From Diphasiastrum complanatum (taxonomy: Eukaryota > Streptophyta > Lycopodiopsida > Lycopodiales > Lycopodiaceae): a stretch of DNA of 64,000 bases. Shown in pieces: positions 10,571 to 22,226 of this stretch. The stretch's first letter is position 1. Each line of letters opens with the position of its first letter. Position numbers and translations under genes: made by a program. Below the pieces are notes generated by a model, which searched no databases, had not been told where the DNA came from, and saw only the letters and a list, made by a program, of their open reading frames with translations. The stretch spans positions 20,653,003 through 20,717,002 of the forward strand of contig CM055111.1 of the NCBI GenBank assembly GCA_029204225.1, in the 5' to 3' direction.

Positions 10571-10972
10571 AGTGAACACAATGACAACCAGTTGCTAGTT
10601 AGGCTTTAGCAATTTAGAGATTATCGCTTACTAAATCATGCTTAAGCAAGTGCCAAGTTGTTAGTTAAGATTTTGAATCTTGAAATTTGAAATATGAAGA
10701 GAACATTGTACACACTAAATAATAAAGTGCAAGTAGCAAGTAGTGATCGAAGAGCTTGGGAGTTAGGACATAGATGAATGATGATGAAGTATGATTCACG
10801 ATGGATATTAGATAGATCATAGTAGTAAGTATATATTGGACCCATGATCTCTTGATGTGGTCCAAGTACCTCTCAATAGAGTCTCGCTCCGAAACAAGAT
10901 CCCTCGTCCTGAGATGCTCCATGGTCGCCCCCTCCTTCAAATTGACAATTCGTGCAACATTAGGAGGGTGCT
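10571..10972 (-). other. Possible 5' part of the hAT gene
   Basis: The minus strand is open at 10665-10940 with a charged segment (EHLRTRDLVSERDSIERYL) but no BED finger. It adjoins the truncated end of a copia LTR at about 10972. Assignment to the hAT gene rests on position only. Confidence 0.3.
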
Positions 10973-11249
10973 ACCCCATACTTATAGGATTCACCTGACA
11001 CCTAGTCTAAAGATGCAAAAGCAATTACCATAAACTTGTACTTGAATATGGTAAAAGTATTTAATCTATATATCTAGCAAAATTGGTGCCATAAATGCGC
11101 ACAAAGAATCTTTGACTTGAGTCTAACTGAAGTCTAACTAAACTATACTAAAAATAACAAAGGGCCCCTAGTAGTAGCTCGCAAGCTGGCCCAGAAACCT
11201 AGAAGCAACATCAGGGTAATTGATTAAACATTGATTCTAACACTCCCAC
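10973..11249 (-). mobile_element. Copia LTR, family B, 3' truncated
   Basis: It begins TGTTAGAATC at 11249 on the minus strand, directly after the copia stop codon. From about 11140 down it aligns with 15795-15990, the LTR with a primer site at 16.1 kb. Similarity ends near 10972, so the 3' end is lost. Confidence 0.7.
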
Positions 11250-11440
11250 TTAATGTTTAATTTATTATCACTGACGCCCAAAAGTTCTCTAAACTTCTCA
11301 ATTTTTTCTCGACGGAGTCCCTTTGTGAATATATCCGCAACTTGATTGTCAGTGTTGCAATAATGATTGTCAGTGTTGCAATAAATCAGCTCCACTTCTC
11401 CACTTTGTATCTTCTCACGGATGAAATGTCAAGAGGTCAT
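11250..11440 (-). pseudogene. Copia RNase H C-terminus
   Basis: The minus strand reads FIREKIQSGEVELIYC, NTDNQVADIFTKGLRREK and FRELLGVSDNKLNIKWEC, then a stop, then LTR family B. A short internal duplication (ttgtcagtgttgcaataa twice, about 11344-11384) inserts a repeat of YCNTDN. Upstream parts of the element are missing. Confidence 0.85.
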
Positions 11441-11489
11441 GCCACTTGATTTTAATGAACGAGACAACAAGGCCTTCATCGAGAGGATG

Positions 11490-12180
11490 ACGTGCACACC
11501 ATGTTATTAATCTTTTGGCCAGAGGAGGCATACATAGGTAAAAAACCACGGGTTGACCATTTGAAAGTTTTTAGGAGCAATGCGTATGCTCATGTGTCAA
11601 AGGGACAAAGGCAAAAGTTAGATTCCAAGGCTATTTCTCGGATCTGATGAGGAAGAAAAGGCTTATGGTCTTTATAGTATTGGAATTTGGAAAGTTTTAT
11701 TGAGTATTGATGTTATTTTTGACGTGGTGTACAACATGAAAGTAGTGCAAAAAACAGATTATGTTGTCATGGCTTCAATTTTGGATACGAATGATCCTTT
11801 ATCATTTGAAGATGCTACAAGGAGCAAGTATGGAAGTTAGCTATGGACCTGGAATATGAAGCAATCATGAAGAACAAGAATATGGGATCTTGTTGAGTCA
11901 CCATCAGATTGGTGATGTTGAGGATAGGAGATCAACTACAGGATATGCATTCAGTCTTGTTACGAGAACCATTTCTTGGTGGAGCAAGAAGCAACCTATA
12001 ATTGTATTATCATCTATTGAAGCTAAATATAGGGCAACTACATTGGCAACATGCGTGGCGATATGGTTATGAAGAATACTTGAAGATCTCCATATTCGAC
12101 AAGGACTGACAATACTTTAATGTGAAAATCAGAGTTGCATTCAATTAGCAAGGAATCCAGTTTTCCATACCCGTAAGGAG
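11490..12180 (+). pseudogene. Copia fragment with the RT domain deleted
   Basis: The plus strand reads an integrase tail (PEEAYIGKKPRVDHLKVF, SIDVIFDVVYN), then the RT start ([20 protein letters not shown] region). At about 11893 it jumps straight to RNase [37 protein letters not shown], ending with CIQLARNPVFHTRKE at 12180. The whole RT catalytic domain is lost. Stops and shifts are scattered. The end abuts a gypsy LTR. Confidence 0.8.
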
Positions 12181-12182
12181 GT

Positions 12183-12602
12183 CGATAGGCCTATCACGAC
12201 CCATAAATTAATAATGGCTATGAGGGGTTGGGGGCCATGGCCCTCATGGTATTCGAGTCATAATTAATGGTTAAGAGGCCTGAAACTCATGATAGTGGAT
12301 TTGCATGGAACTTGCAATGACTCGTAGGGGAGTGGCTCATGTGGCCTATTGATGTCAAAATGAGGTGTCACAGTTCACTCCTAGTTGGGGTGGAGCCTTG
12401 GAGGGTATAAGTATACCCATAAGGCCTCTCTTGAGGAGAGCTTGATTTTGTGTATGGTAGCTACATGCTATTGATGCGAGATCTCTCCTATTGAGTCCTT
12501 GTTTGGTCCATAGCTTGGGGGCTCTAGATCCGTTTGACCTAGGTTGGTTGTTTCTCTTGATTCAACATCCTATTCTTGGGTCCTTGGAGTAGGTCTTGAA
12601 AG
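12183..12602 (+). mobile_element. Gypsy 5' LTR, family C
   Basis: It is followed immediately by a primer-binding site at 12603. It aligns with the 3' LTR at 14404-14862 and, inverted, with a solo LTR at 35420-35880. The first bases of the LTR appear trimmed where it meets the copia fragment, since the solo copy has about 14 more bases including the TG terminus. Confidence 0.75.
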
Positions 12603-12614
12603 TGGTATCAGAGC
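12603..12614 (+). other. Primer-binding site, initiator-Met tRNA
   Basis: TGGTATCAGAGC is the classic site complementary to the 3' end of plant initiator methionine tRNA, placed directly after an LTR and before gypsy coding remains. Confidence 0.9.
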
Positions 12615-12639
12615 CTACTAAGCTAGGAGGAGTTGTTGA

Positions 12640-14403
12640 TTGGAAGCACACAAGTGGAGCCCAAGAAGGGGAGTGAGGATCTTGCAAGGTTGGGGTTTTG
12701 ATCTTCTTGAAAAAAATGATCCTAATTACAAATTGTTTCATCTTGTTTTAAAATCTAGATTGCATAAAGATATTGCTAATGAGCATGATGTGAATGTGTT
12801 TTATAGTTGTAACAACAAAAATTCCCATCAAGAGCAACAAATAGTGCAAGATTTGAAACAAGAACTTAATGATGTTTTTCCCAAGTAGCCACCCCATTTT
12901 CTGACAGCCATATAGGTCTAGTCAAAAGGAAGAGGGGGAAGTGGCTAGGCAAAAATGAGGAGTGTCCTAGTATGGGCCGTATTAGGCCAAGTAAATCGCC
13001 TTGGGGAGGGCCCATCTTTATCAAAGATAAGAAAGACAGGGGGGTTCGGTCATGCGTGGGTTCCAAAGGCCTAAATAAAGTTACCATTAAAAATAAATAA
13101 CCGCTCTCTAGGATGGACGATCTCATAGATAGGTTTAGTGGAGCAAAATTCTTCACGAAAATTGATCTTCCAATGGTATATCATTAGATACGAATACATC
13201 CAGATGATGTGTCCCAGACCTGTTTTAGAACATGGTTTGGCCATCACGAGTTCCAAGTCTTACCCTTTGGTTTGACGAATGCTCCGACTATTTCCAACAA
13301 ATGATGAACAATTTCTTTCATCCTTTTTTGGGAAGATTTGTTGTGGTGTTTCTAGATGACAGTTTGTTCTATAGTAGAAACACTAAAAGAGCCTGTAAAG
13401 CATCTCCATACTGTCTTAAGGATTTAAAGACAAGAAGCCTTTTGCTAAAGAATCTAAGTGTGAAATCTTTAGAAAAAACTACTTTACCTTGGTCATAAGA
13501 TTACCACTGATGGGATCAAAATTTATTGAGGAATATTCAAAGACTGTTGCCCTGCTTAATCAAGTATTAAAGCGAATGAAAAGTCGGAAAGGTAGGCCTA
13601 GTCCTCTGATAAAATGGAACAAGAAGTTAGATGACAGTTTTCATAAACTCACGCTTCTAATCATATCGGCTCCCATTTTGAGAATAGCAAATTGAGATAT
13701 CCCTTTCGTCATTAACACCAAATGCAAGTGATATGGCTATTGGAATCGTTCTATTACAAGGGGGCCGGCCCGTTGCTTTTGAAAGGTAAAAGTTATCGAA
13801 CACGCAAGTAAAGTATACTAGTCAAGAAAAAGAGCTTTTTGCGATGATCCATACTTTGAAATCATGGAGACATTATGACATTACTTGTACGGTAATAAGT
13901 TCATGGTAAACATGGATCACCAACCTTTATAAAACTGTAATCAAAATGATCTAAAAGGTCGTAAGGCCCGATGGGTAAAACTCATGTAGGAAGTCGACTT
14001 TGAAGTGCATTACATAAAAGGAAACACCAATCAAGTGGCTGATGCACTAGTCAAACTAGTGAAGTGAACGAACTTTCCTTCACTGAGATAAACACAAATT
14101 TCTATTTTTCCCTTAGAGGTCTTTGTAAACCCACATTTTGGACCAATTTGGCAAAGAGTTCTGGCAAACTCGTCAAGCGAGACTCATGTACAAGGTGATC
14201 AGTCTAGGAGGAGGATTAGAGGAGGTGTTGATGACTTCTCTACCCATAATGGACTTTTGTTCAGGAAAGGAAAGATATGCGTGCCCGACATGGATGCAAT
14301 TAAAAAGGAAATTTTGTGTCATGACTCACCTTATGCGGCATCCAGGCATACATCATACACTAGATATGGTAAGATAATGTGTCAAAACGAGGGTTCACAA
14401 TGA
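12640..14403 (+). pseudogene. Gypsy pol relic (RT, RNase H, integrase start)
   Basis: After the primer site comes a short frame (KQELNDVFPK at its end), typical of the segment before RT. RT blocks follow: SPWGGPIFIKDKKDRG, KNKxPLSRMDDLIDRFSGAK, FFTKIDLxMxYH, [32 protein letters not shown] (about 12990-13380). RNase H remains: LIKWNKKLDDSFHKLT, then broken remnants to about 14060. The integrase zinc-binding start GLLFRKGKICVPDMDA...HPGIHHTLDMVR lies at 14250-14377. Gag, protease and most of integrase are missing. FLDD replaces the usual YIDD. Frame changes and stops show it is dead. Confidence 0.85.
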
Positions 14404-14862
14404 GGTGTCACAATTCACACCTAGTTGGGGTGGAGCCTTGGAGGGTACAAGCATATACCCATAAGGCCTCGCTTGGGGAGGGGAGAGCTTGATTTGGTGT
14501 ATGGTAGCTACATGTTGCTGGTGTGACATCTCTCCTATTAAGACCTTGTTTGGTCCGTAGCTTAGGGGCTAGATCTGTCCTGTGCCAATCATAGCATAGA
14601 AGCATCTATTCCATTCTTGAACATCAAATGAGCATGGTGAAAGTAGGAAATCAAGGAACTAGAGAAATTAAAGAAAACTTTTAGGCAAAGATAGGTAATT
14701 ACTATTGATCAATAATTAAGCTCATGGGCTCATTAAAAGTGGGACATGACAAGACCCGTTTGATCTAAGGTTGGTTGGGTAGGTTTGATCCACCATCCCT
14801 TCCCTTTGTTTCTTTTGATTCAGCATCCTAGTCTTAGATCCTTGGAGTAGTTCTTAAAGCCA
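14404..14862 (+). mobile_element. Gypsy 3' LTR, family C, with internal insertion
   Basis: It starts TGTCACAATTCACACCTAG, matching 12364 onward in the 5' LTR. The end (gatccttggagtag) matches 12585-12600. A block of about 180 bp at 14577-14755 has no partner in the 5' LTR and is a later insertion. The upstream LTR part present in the 5' copy before 12364 is missing here. Confidence 0.7.
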
Positions 14863-15789
14863 ACAATTTGAAAAATATAGCAAATAAGAAAACTTGAAAT
14901 GATATCTCGATTCTCAGTCGACCAATGTCGACAATAAGTCGATTGTTGTCCAACTCAATATAGAACCTTTGACTTGAAATCCTCTTGCAAGTGATTGATT
15001 CACTCTTGCATGTAGTCACCAACTTCTTCCTGTCTCGATCTTGACTTTACTTCTGAGAAGATCCAATGTGCTGCAACAATAGTACTCCTGTAACAACAAG
15101 AAGTGTTGCTAACACTCCAATAGTACTTGATTGGAGTGTTTACCACAGGAAATTTGAGAAAGTATCTCGTCATTTCAGTCACTTGCAGTTGCCTAAACGG
15201 TCTATATTGCGATTGACTGCAACCCCTAAGTCCCTGGTATATTATAGAAGGAAATTTGAGACAACAAGGATTTGTTTCTTGCGAGACGTCTTGCATTCTA
15301 TGCTCAATAGGTCGTTCAATAAAATGACTTACTAGTGCAAGATAAGAACGACTTTTGACTATGCAAGAGAGTTAACTGTTTTAGTTACCCAAAGTTGCTA
15401 CTGTACTACCGCATGTTTCATACAAGTATTTGAAGAGACTCAGGGACGGCTGCCCCAAGGAGCCTAACATGAAAGAGAGGAACAACATTGGTAACAGCAG
15501 GTAGCTTGAGCTCTTAAGTGACAATTGTATGGAATTTGTTAATTTCGTACAAGGATCATAGTAGTGAGCGACAAGCTTAGCATTGCAAGTGGAACCTTGC
15601 AAGGCACTATAGTGGCCAAAGTGCAAACGAACATAGACTTGCTAACGTTGAACATATGTCGTGTAGCAACACTGTTTATGAAATGTCTTTAGGTACTTGA
15701 CCACACTTCATTCCAAGATAGTGAAGGCAGTCAAGATTTTCCTATTGGGATGCTCAGAAATGGTTGACCTGTGTACCAAACGATCACTA
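14863..15789. other. No gene seen
   Basis: Open frames of 60-98 codons exist on both strands but carry no recognised motif. A diverged direct repeat built on ggaaatttgag (about 15147 and 15248) is visible. It may be the remains of the element that carried the LTR at 15.8 kb. Confidence 0.3.
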
Positions 15790-16166
15790 TACTTTTAGTT
15801 AGACTTTAGTTACTCTCAAGTCAAAGATTCTTTGTGCTCATTTGTGGTACCAATTTTGCTAGATACAGACATTAGACGCTTTTATCAAAGTTTATGGTAA
15901 TTGCTTTTATATCTTTAGAGTCGGGTTTAGACTAGTTTAGACTAGGTGAATAATATAAGTATGGTGTAGTGCCCTCCTACATATGAGACATGGTGTGGTG
16001 TGAGAGAGATATCATTGTTGATCATCACGAGTTCCTACTAATCTATTGAGTGAGTTTCTACGGTGCTGATTTTTCTCTCTGTTCAGTTGATTGTGTGTGT
16101 GCATGTGTGTGTGAGTTCTAATAAGTTTTAGCTAAGTCCGATCTAGGAATTGTAATCATTGGATCA
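15790..16166 (+). mobile_element. Copia 5' LTR, family B
   Basis: It aligns with the minus-strand LTR at 10973-11249. It includes a CT/GT-rich leader (gtgtgtgtgcatgtgtgtgtg) and ends in CA at 16166, directly before a primer site. The LTR start (TGTTAG) is not found, so its 5' end is truncated. Confidence 0.7.
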
Positions 16167-16178
16167 TGGTATCAGAGC
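16167..16178 (+). other. Primer-binding site, initiator-Met tRNA
   Basis: TGGTATCAGAGC directly follows the CA end of LTR family B. It fixes the 3' end of that LTR and the plus-strand direction of the element. Confidence 0.9.
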
Positions 16179-16780
16179 TCAAGGTTATGAGCACCGGTTT
16201 GTAATAGGAACTTTGTTTTTGGTTTGCAGCCCAATGCTGCTGGAAAATCGACAAAGAGCATTGATTGTCAACTACTGTTCAGATCTGTGAAAATTCCAGG
16301 ATTAAGTTCGTTGGTTGTTCACCATCGTTTGAAGGTGTAATAATCACTGGAGATTAGTTTGTTGAGGTCATTGCAATTTGCAGATTTACGTTGGAATAGT
16401 TTGCTAGTGATCTACTACTCAGATCACTGAACATCCATCAATCTTGTTCATTGGACATATAGGACAGATCATTGGAGAACAACTATTGTTCGCTGGAGTT
16501 AGTTGGAAAGGTTTGCTACTAACTTCTTGTTTTGTTCATGGAATTGGATCGCTGATCACTGCTTAATTAGTAGGTGAAAGGTAGCTGGAGAAAGCTACAA
16601 CAAAAGCTGGTTATAGATGGATTGTTTGCTGGTTTGCTACAATATTTTTGCTCGCTGGAATCACTTCTAATTTGCAGGTTGTTCGCTGCAGTCAATCTTT
16701 TGCTGCCTACAGCTTGCTGGAAAAGGAGTTTGTTCACAAGTTTCGTTGGGTCGCAGGTTGTGACAGCTCATTAACAGGAT
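16179..16780 (+). mobile_element. Copia untranslated leader, no gag retained
   Basis: The sequence after the primer site has repeated gctgga/ttgctgg words and no gag frame. It runs into GatB intron-like sequence near 16780. The element was evidently cut off here, or the retained piece was inserted as a fragment into the GatB intron. Confidence 0.45.
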
Positions 16781-17071
16781 CAAGATCATAGCTGGAAAGT
16801 GTGGCAATAGATCAAAACATAAACTGCATTGAAATGAAACAAACAGAGACACCAGTGCATCAAATGAGTAGTACCTTGAAGCTTCATTCTATTAACATTG
16901 TTCAGAGAAAACGTCCATAAACTAGGTCCTCGAACCAATCAAAGTTTTACTAAGCCTGAATGCTTTTCCCAAACATATTTCATCTTGATTTTCCAGCTCA
17001 GCTGAAGGCTAAACGATTACAAAAATTTTAAAAACTCGAAAGATCCACAGAGCCATAAGGTTGAACAGCAC
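16781..17071 (-). other. Start of GatB intron 1
   Basis: This lies downstream of the exon donor CACAG|GTGCTG at 17071. It is non-repetitive and T-rich in minus-strand sense, with no GatB coding block. It passes into copia leader sequence at about 16780. The far end of the intron is not in view. Confidence 0.55.
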
Positions 17072-17800
17072 CTGTGAATATAAAGACCCTGACAGACCGT
17101 CACCTCCAGCATGCACAAGCTTTCCTGCATCCTCCTCCATGTGCACCCTTGTTATACCAAAGCGTCTGTGTCCACCACCAAATTCTACTGGCAAGTCCAC
17201 CTCAACATAACCCCCACGACAGATCGGAATATCAAACTGTGAAATCTGATATCCTTTCGGCAAATCCGGGTAAAAGTACTGCTTTCGGTCGAATTTGGAT
17301 CGCAAAGAGATGTCGGAATGCAAGCCAAGCCCTAGCTTAACGGCGTATTCCACCACTTTTTCGTTGAGAACGGGAAGCGCTCCAGGAAGGCCCATGCAAA
17401 CCGGGCAAACATTAGCATTTGCTTCGGATCCATACTGAGAGTGACAGGAACAAAAGGCCTTGGTGGCAGTGCCAAGCTGTACATGAGTTTCAATCCCAAT
17501 GACGGCTTCGTACTTTTCGACTGCCTCAGCAGTTACCTCGGTCGGTTGAGCCGCTCCATCCCTCGTCAGCACCTGTGCCTGGCAGATTTTGAGAAACTTT
17601 TCCTTTGACAAATTATGAAACAACCTCTTCTGAAACGTGGCAAAAGCTTTGGGAGCACCGTTGTGTGAGTAGGGTAGAAAAGCTGTGTGTGTAATACAAG
17701 GGATGAGGCATAAAAATGGCCGCAATGAGAAGTGGTTGGAGAACGTTCCTGGCTGGAAGCAAATGCCTCTGGCTAGACCAGCACACCTGGCTGAAGCCAT
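17072..17800 (-). CDS. GATB: GatB, first coding exon (organellar amidotransferase subunit B)
   Basis: GatB activates misacylated Glu-tRNA(Gln) or Asp-tRNA(Asn) for amidation as part of the GatCAB complex in chloroplasts and mitochondria. The 243 codons hold an N-terminal extension of about 95 residues, rich in Arg, Ser, Phe and His and poor in acids, suiting an organelle transit peptide. The conserved catalytic domain follows: [13 protein letters not shown] (97-109), the zinc-ligand set FCSC (Cys117, Cys119) with CPVC (Cys132, Cys135), [19 protein letters not shown] (170-188) and [15 protein letters not shown] (214-228). The frame is intact. The exon ends at SLYSQ with donor CACAG|GTGCTG, phase 0. 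The ORF continues 20 codons into the intron and then stops. Plant GatB is about 550 residues, so less than half is here. The family signature DxNRxGxPLxEI would open the next exon and was not found. The gene is either cut off or has a very long first intron. Confidence 0.9.
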
Positions 17801-19119
17801 AGGCAGACAACAAGAAACAGTTGAATTTCAGAAAATGTCTCGATATCCCTTATTCAGCCCAAGGCATCAGCTCCATTGCAACGAATATATTCTGCAGGCT
17901 GCAACAAGAACCAGTCAAGAACAACAAACCTGATTCAATTTCCGCTAGTAGAATTTGACTTCATAATTTCACATCTTACCGAAATCAGGAAGCTACAAAG
18001 CTTACTTGAGACTAAGTTGTCATTGGAAACTTGACGAAAAGAATTGTCCATGGTGCTTATCCATTCACCGGAGCATACGATTATAAAAGGAATACGAGTT
18101 CCTTGCAGCTATTTTAACGCAAATGTGCAAGAATGTGGATGTTCAATTGGAAAAATAAACCGTACACCAACTTCAAGCCATTCAATCTTATTGTCAAGTG
18201 TAATACTCAAAATACATACAGCTTTTCAATAAGCAATGGCGCCTCTCTAACTCCAGCCAGATTCAACTCCGTATGTCAGTAATCTATTTTGCAGATGTTT
18301 TCTTCTAATGTTCTGATTTTCTACAGAAAGCTGCACAATGAACAGAGTCAGCAAGGTATTGATTGATACTAAGAACATTACTCACAAGTGTTGAGAGCTT
18401 TCCAACTTTTGTGTTACGGCTGCCACAAAACGTCTACAGCACATAGAGTGGCATGAATCCATCTCCTCCTCTTCCAGTCGCCATGAAGAACGTACAAGGA
18501 TAATATACGAGCGCGATGCAGCGATGGCAGAGGCTGTGAGCAGGAGCAGGAGGAGGAGGAGGGTACGAGGACATAGAGCGTAGAGGGCCCAAAGGGATGG
18601 TAATAGGAGGAAGGAGGAGGAAAGTAAATAGGTAGTTCAGAGGGCGGGAGGTTTGAGGCCCACCCAGTTCTTGAGGGGGCGTCATTGATTGAAGGCAAGA
18701 TGAAGGGTAAGTCCCTTGACTTGTTGGGCACAGAGATTGTTAATAGATTTTTGGCTAGAGGTAAGCAAACTCCCACTTTCTCTAAGAAATGCTCTCTCAC
18801 GAGCCCGTGTCCTTCTCTGTGGCTGGCTGTGCGCTTGATCCTCTGCTAGAAATGCATTTTTCTTGCAGCTAGGAATGAGCTATTCTTGCAGCTAGGTATT
18901 CGTTGCACTGTCCTACATCGACTGTAAACCTCGGCGACGACATCCTGCCAAAGCCATATTTTCTCTCTTGATCTCCAACCACTTCTCTTCGTAGACGTTG
19001 AGTAGTTGCTCAGTCTCGTTGTCTCAAAGGTCCACAACTCTTTTCGAAACTTGGCTCTTCGAAGCATCACTTGAGTTCCAAATTTCATTTGAATCTGCCG
19101 AGCTGGGAATCTGGGAATG
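17801..19119. other. GatB upstream region and unassigned sequence
   Basis: 17801 to about 18000 should hold the GatB 5' untranslated region and promoter; no clear TATA box was seen. A 128-codon minus-strand frame at 18414-18800 is Ser/Pro-rich, with no family match, and overlaps purine-rich low-complexity sequence. A second frame at 18846-19088 is also unrecognised. Confidence 0.4.
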
Positions 19120-19290
19120 GACCCATTTTGGATGAAAAAAATATGGATGTTCTACAATCAGACTTGCAATTGGAGACTGTTTTAGTCCATATGGAGCCTT
19201 GTGTAATTTGTTTACAAGATGTTCTTGACCTTTAATCTCATATCTTTCATATTGTGAAATTTTGAGGTCTTCTTCAATGGTTCCTTCCAA
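19120..19290 (-). pseudogene. Copia RT fragment
   Basis: The minus strand reads EGTIEEDLKISQYERYEIKG and QEHLVNKLHKAPYGLKQSP, corresponding to the copia RT block around the usual EVYMxQPEGF..G.E..VCKLxKSLYGLKQAP. Only this short block is recognisable. Confidence 0.75.
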
Positions 19291-21599
19291 AAACGAAACT
19301 TGGTTTTTGTTCCTTGTTGATACATATCCATGTTTTTGGATTGCCCATCTTCATTCTATCATTTGCTCAAGTATTCTATAGTAGTTCGAGTGCCTTACAC
19401 TATGCAAACTTAAGCTTTGAAGAAAAATGTAAAGTATGCAAACGAAGTACTGCACATAAGTGTAAGAAAGTGGAATTTGGAGCTTTAAGATCGCTCGAGC
19501 TTGATGCCTTACCGATGGAATTGACCCCTATGACTCAAGATAGCTCAAATTTGATGTCCATAATTTGATGTAGCTGTATTTGGCTCTTACAACTTTAGCT
19601 TACACATTGATTGACCCAATTTGAGGAAGACAAAATCTAGGAGTTTCAGATAACTCATTTTAGGTGTGTATCACGTTTCATAGCCCAAATTTGATGTCTA
19701 TCACAAGTTCAGAATAGTCGAATTGCTCAAGTTAACCCCTTGTTGATCTTACAATGAATGTCTCTCCTAGTCTCATTTCAGATGTATTTAAAATTTTCAC
19801 AAATGTATTTTTCAAGCAATAACTATAAATATATAAATGTAAAATCTTGTCTCATTATATCATTAATCTCAAAGTTGATGCTTTGTACATAATTCATATT
19901 TTGTCAATATTACATGCTTAAATAAGATTTAACATTCTTGTTGATAAATTGCAAATCAAGTACCTTTATAAACTAGCAAATATGTCATTTGATAAAGAAA
20001 TGTCCCGAAATAGGTATTTATATTTTACTATATTTGAAATAGTATGTATTTAAAATTTGGACTTGCAACATATGTGTTGTATATGAACTTTTGTTTTTGT
20101 TTTGTTTTTTTTGTGATTGTTTAATTTATCACAATGCCTCCACAATACAAGCTTATTACAAATCAAAATCAAGAAAAAGAGCAAAAATGATTGATCAAAT
20201 ACTTAGTGGACCATCATCGTTGTCAAATTTTGACACTCGACCTCGACTTAAATGGATGATACTATATATTTGCAATTGTCAAAAAAATTTAGTAGATTGA
20301 TTTTCATGCCAATTATCTTGTAACATTAAGCTAATCATTCGCATATTTGAAAAATGAAATTAGTATCAAAAGGAGTATGATGAAAAGATATATTGAGTGT
20401 AAGCAATGCAAAGGATTGAAAATTCGAGCAAGATGAATAGTGGTGCAACATGTGTGGAAGTTTATAAATCGTGTCGAGGAGCTTGAAGTGGTTTTGGAAG
20501 TATATTTTATTTATATAATATTGGTGCTTATCATACACAATTCTTCTAAAAAAAGACTAATACCTATAAATATTTTCTCTTGCGGAACAATACATTGGTG
20601 TCAACTTCTTACACAATTGATAATCTTAGCAACGAGATAAGAAATATCGATTTTGGATCATCTTTGGCATTAGACGAAGATCTAGTTGATGATCATATTT
20701 TTTATGTCACCAGTCACTACCTCATATATGAATTGGCATGCTAGCCACTGTTCTTTAGATGGGATTATGCAAGTACCCTTAGATTCTCCTACATAGAAAC
20801 ACATTGACAAAGAGTAACCATGTTTGCAAGTGAATCTAGAAACAGACGGGGTGAACCCCTTTGGCAAGCATGTGGTCTACTTGACCAGTGGTGTCGGTCA
20901 ACTATAACATTCCACCTTGGCTCTCTATAAAAAAAAATCTCATTCTTGAAAAACATAAAGTAAAAATATGGATGTCTACCTTGCACCATTAGTTGAAGAA
21001 TTAGAACTATTGTGGAAGGGGGTCCTGGCATATGACATCTCATGTCCAATATAAGACAACAAATTTTTGTTGCACGCAATTCCAATGTGGACAATGCATG
21101 ACTATCCAAGATTGGGCGATCGTTCACGTGACTAGAAAATGAAATCACTTATATCTTCTATATATTTTTTTGTGTGTATTTATATTTATGTTTGATTTTT
21201 TGTTCAAGTTGTAACACCTGGCTTTCTCTCTCTACCCGAGTATTGATTGTTGGATTCTACACTTAGTTTTTTCATCCACAAGTCTCCAATTGTGTGAATG
21301 TACTTTGATGTTTGATATATGCATGTTACATAGTGCTCTTGCCTTAGATTTGTGAGATAGATCTTCGATTTCAATCTATGCTTGATCTTTGTGCAATCAC
21401 CAAGTCTTAGGAGATCATAATCACACTTTTGGACACTCCCACACGTGTGAAATTTAACAAACTTATGGTCTTAAATAGCATGATTGGCTGAAGATGCTCG
21501 AGTATAGTGGGGCTATTTCCTACCCTCGTCTCAATCCAAGATCCAAGCACACAAGCATCAAGGAGACGAGGTTAGATGTCACGCGGAGGTTCGATCTCA
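19291..21599. other. AT-rich stretch without recognised genes
   Basis: Many short open frames are present but none carries a family motif. The region from about 19600 to 20650 is strongly AT-rich. A minus-strand frame at 20789-21148 (119 codons, Cys- and His-rich) could be an old gag or transposase piece but cannot be assigned. Confidence 0.4.
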
Positions 21600-22210
21600 T
21601 GAGAGCGATAACATAAATCCAAATTCAACATGCATAGATGATCCACAATTAACACTAAGATCCATTAACACTATCAATTAACCTTACAACGATTAACACT
21701 AAACCACAATGATGGAGGCTTACTCTTCTCTCTCTCCCTTCCTTTCTCACAAAAAGCATAAGAATAAGCAAACTCAATAACATTCACATTCAACAATTAG
21801 CAACATAAAGAAAATACGAGAGATGGAGGAAAGAGATAGAGAGCAAGGACATTTCACATCCACTTCATAAGAGGACCAACCTGTTTGTATTAGAAATGAA
21901 GATTAAACATGTTTTACAAACTCGAGTTTGCACCTATTTATAGTAGCCAATTCTAACTTAAGTTCCAAAAAATGGAGGGAACCAATTTGAATTTGAATTT
22001 TGAACCGTTTTTGGTGGGAGTCTCAACTTAATTCACTAACTTGACATTTAGGCCCTGCGACATTAAAAGTCCCGCAATCCTTTTATTGACTTCCTAACTA
22101 ATCAAATAACTATGTGATCATCGGGTTGGACTTACACACGCAAGGTGCCAAATCCCTCTCCCTTATTAACTAGGGTTAGGGTTGCCTCGAGATCTGCAAA
22201 CCCTCCAACA
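21600..22210 (-). mobile_element. LTR with TATA box (family D)
   Basis: On the minus strand it starts TGTTGGAGGG at 22210, directly after a polypurine tract at 22211-22226 (TTTTGGTGGGGGAAAC in sense). It contains CTATAAATAG at 21934-21943 followed by a long pyrimidine-rich leader, as expected of an LTR promoter. The 3' boundary is an estimate. The internal side (22227-22523) has an open frame (DPNKPMASDNIQDQL) that is not assigned to a domain. Confidence 0.65.
21934..21943 (-). promoter_or_regulatory. LTR TATA box
   Basis: CTATAAATAG in minus-strand sense, about 270 bp into LTR family D and followed by a CT-rich transcribed region. It matches the consensus plant TATA form. Confidence 0.6.
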
Positions 22211-22226
22211 GTTTCCCCCACCAAAA

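Noticed and set aside
18414-18800. 128-codon minus-strand frame next to GatB
   Set aside because: Composition-driven (Ser/Pro from a purine-rich opposite strand), overlapped by a second frame, no motif.
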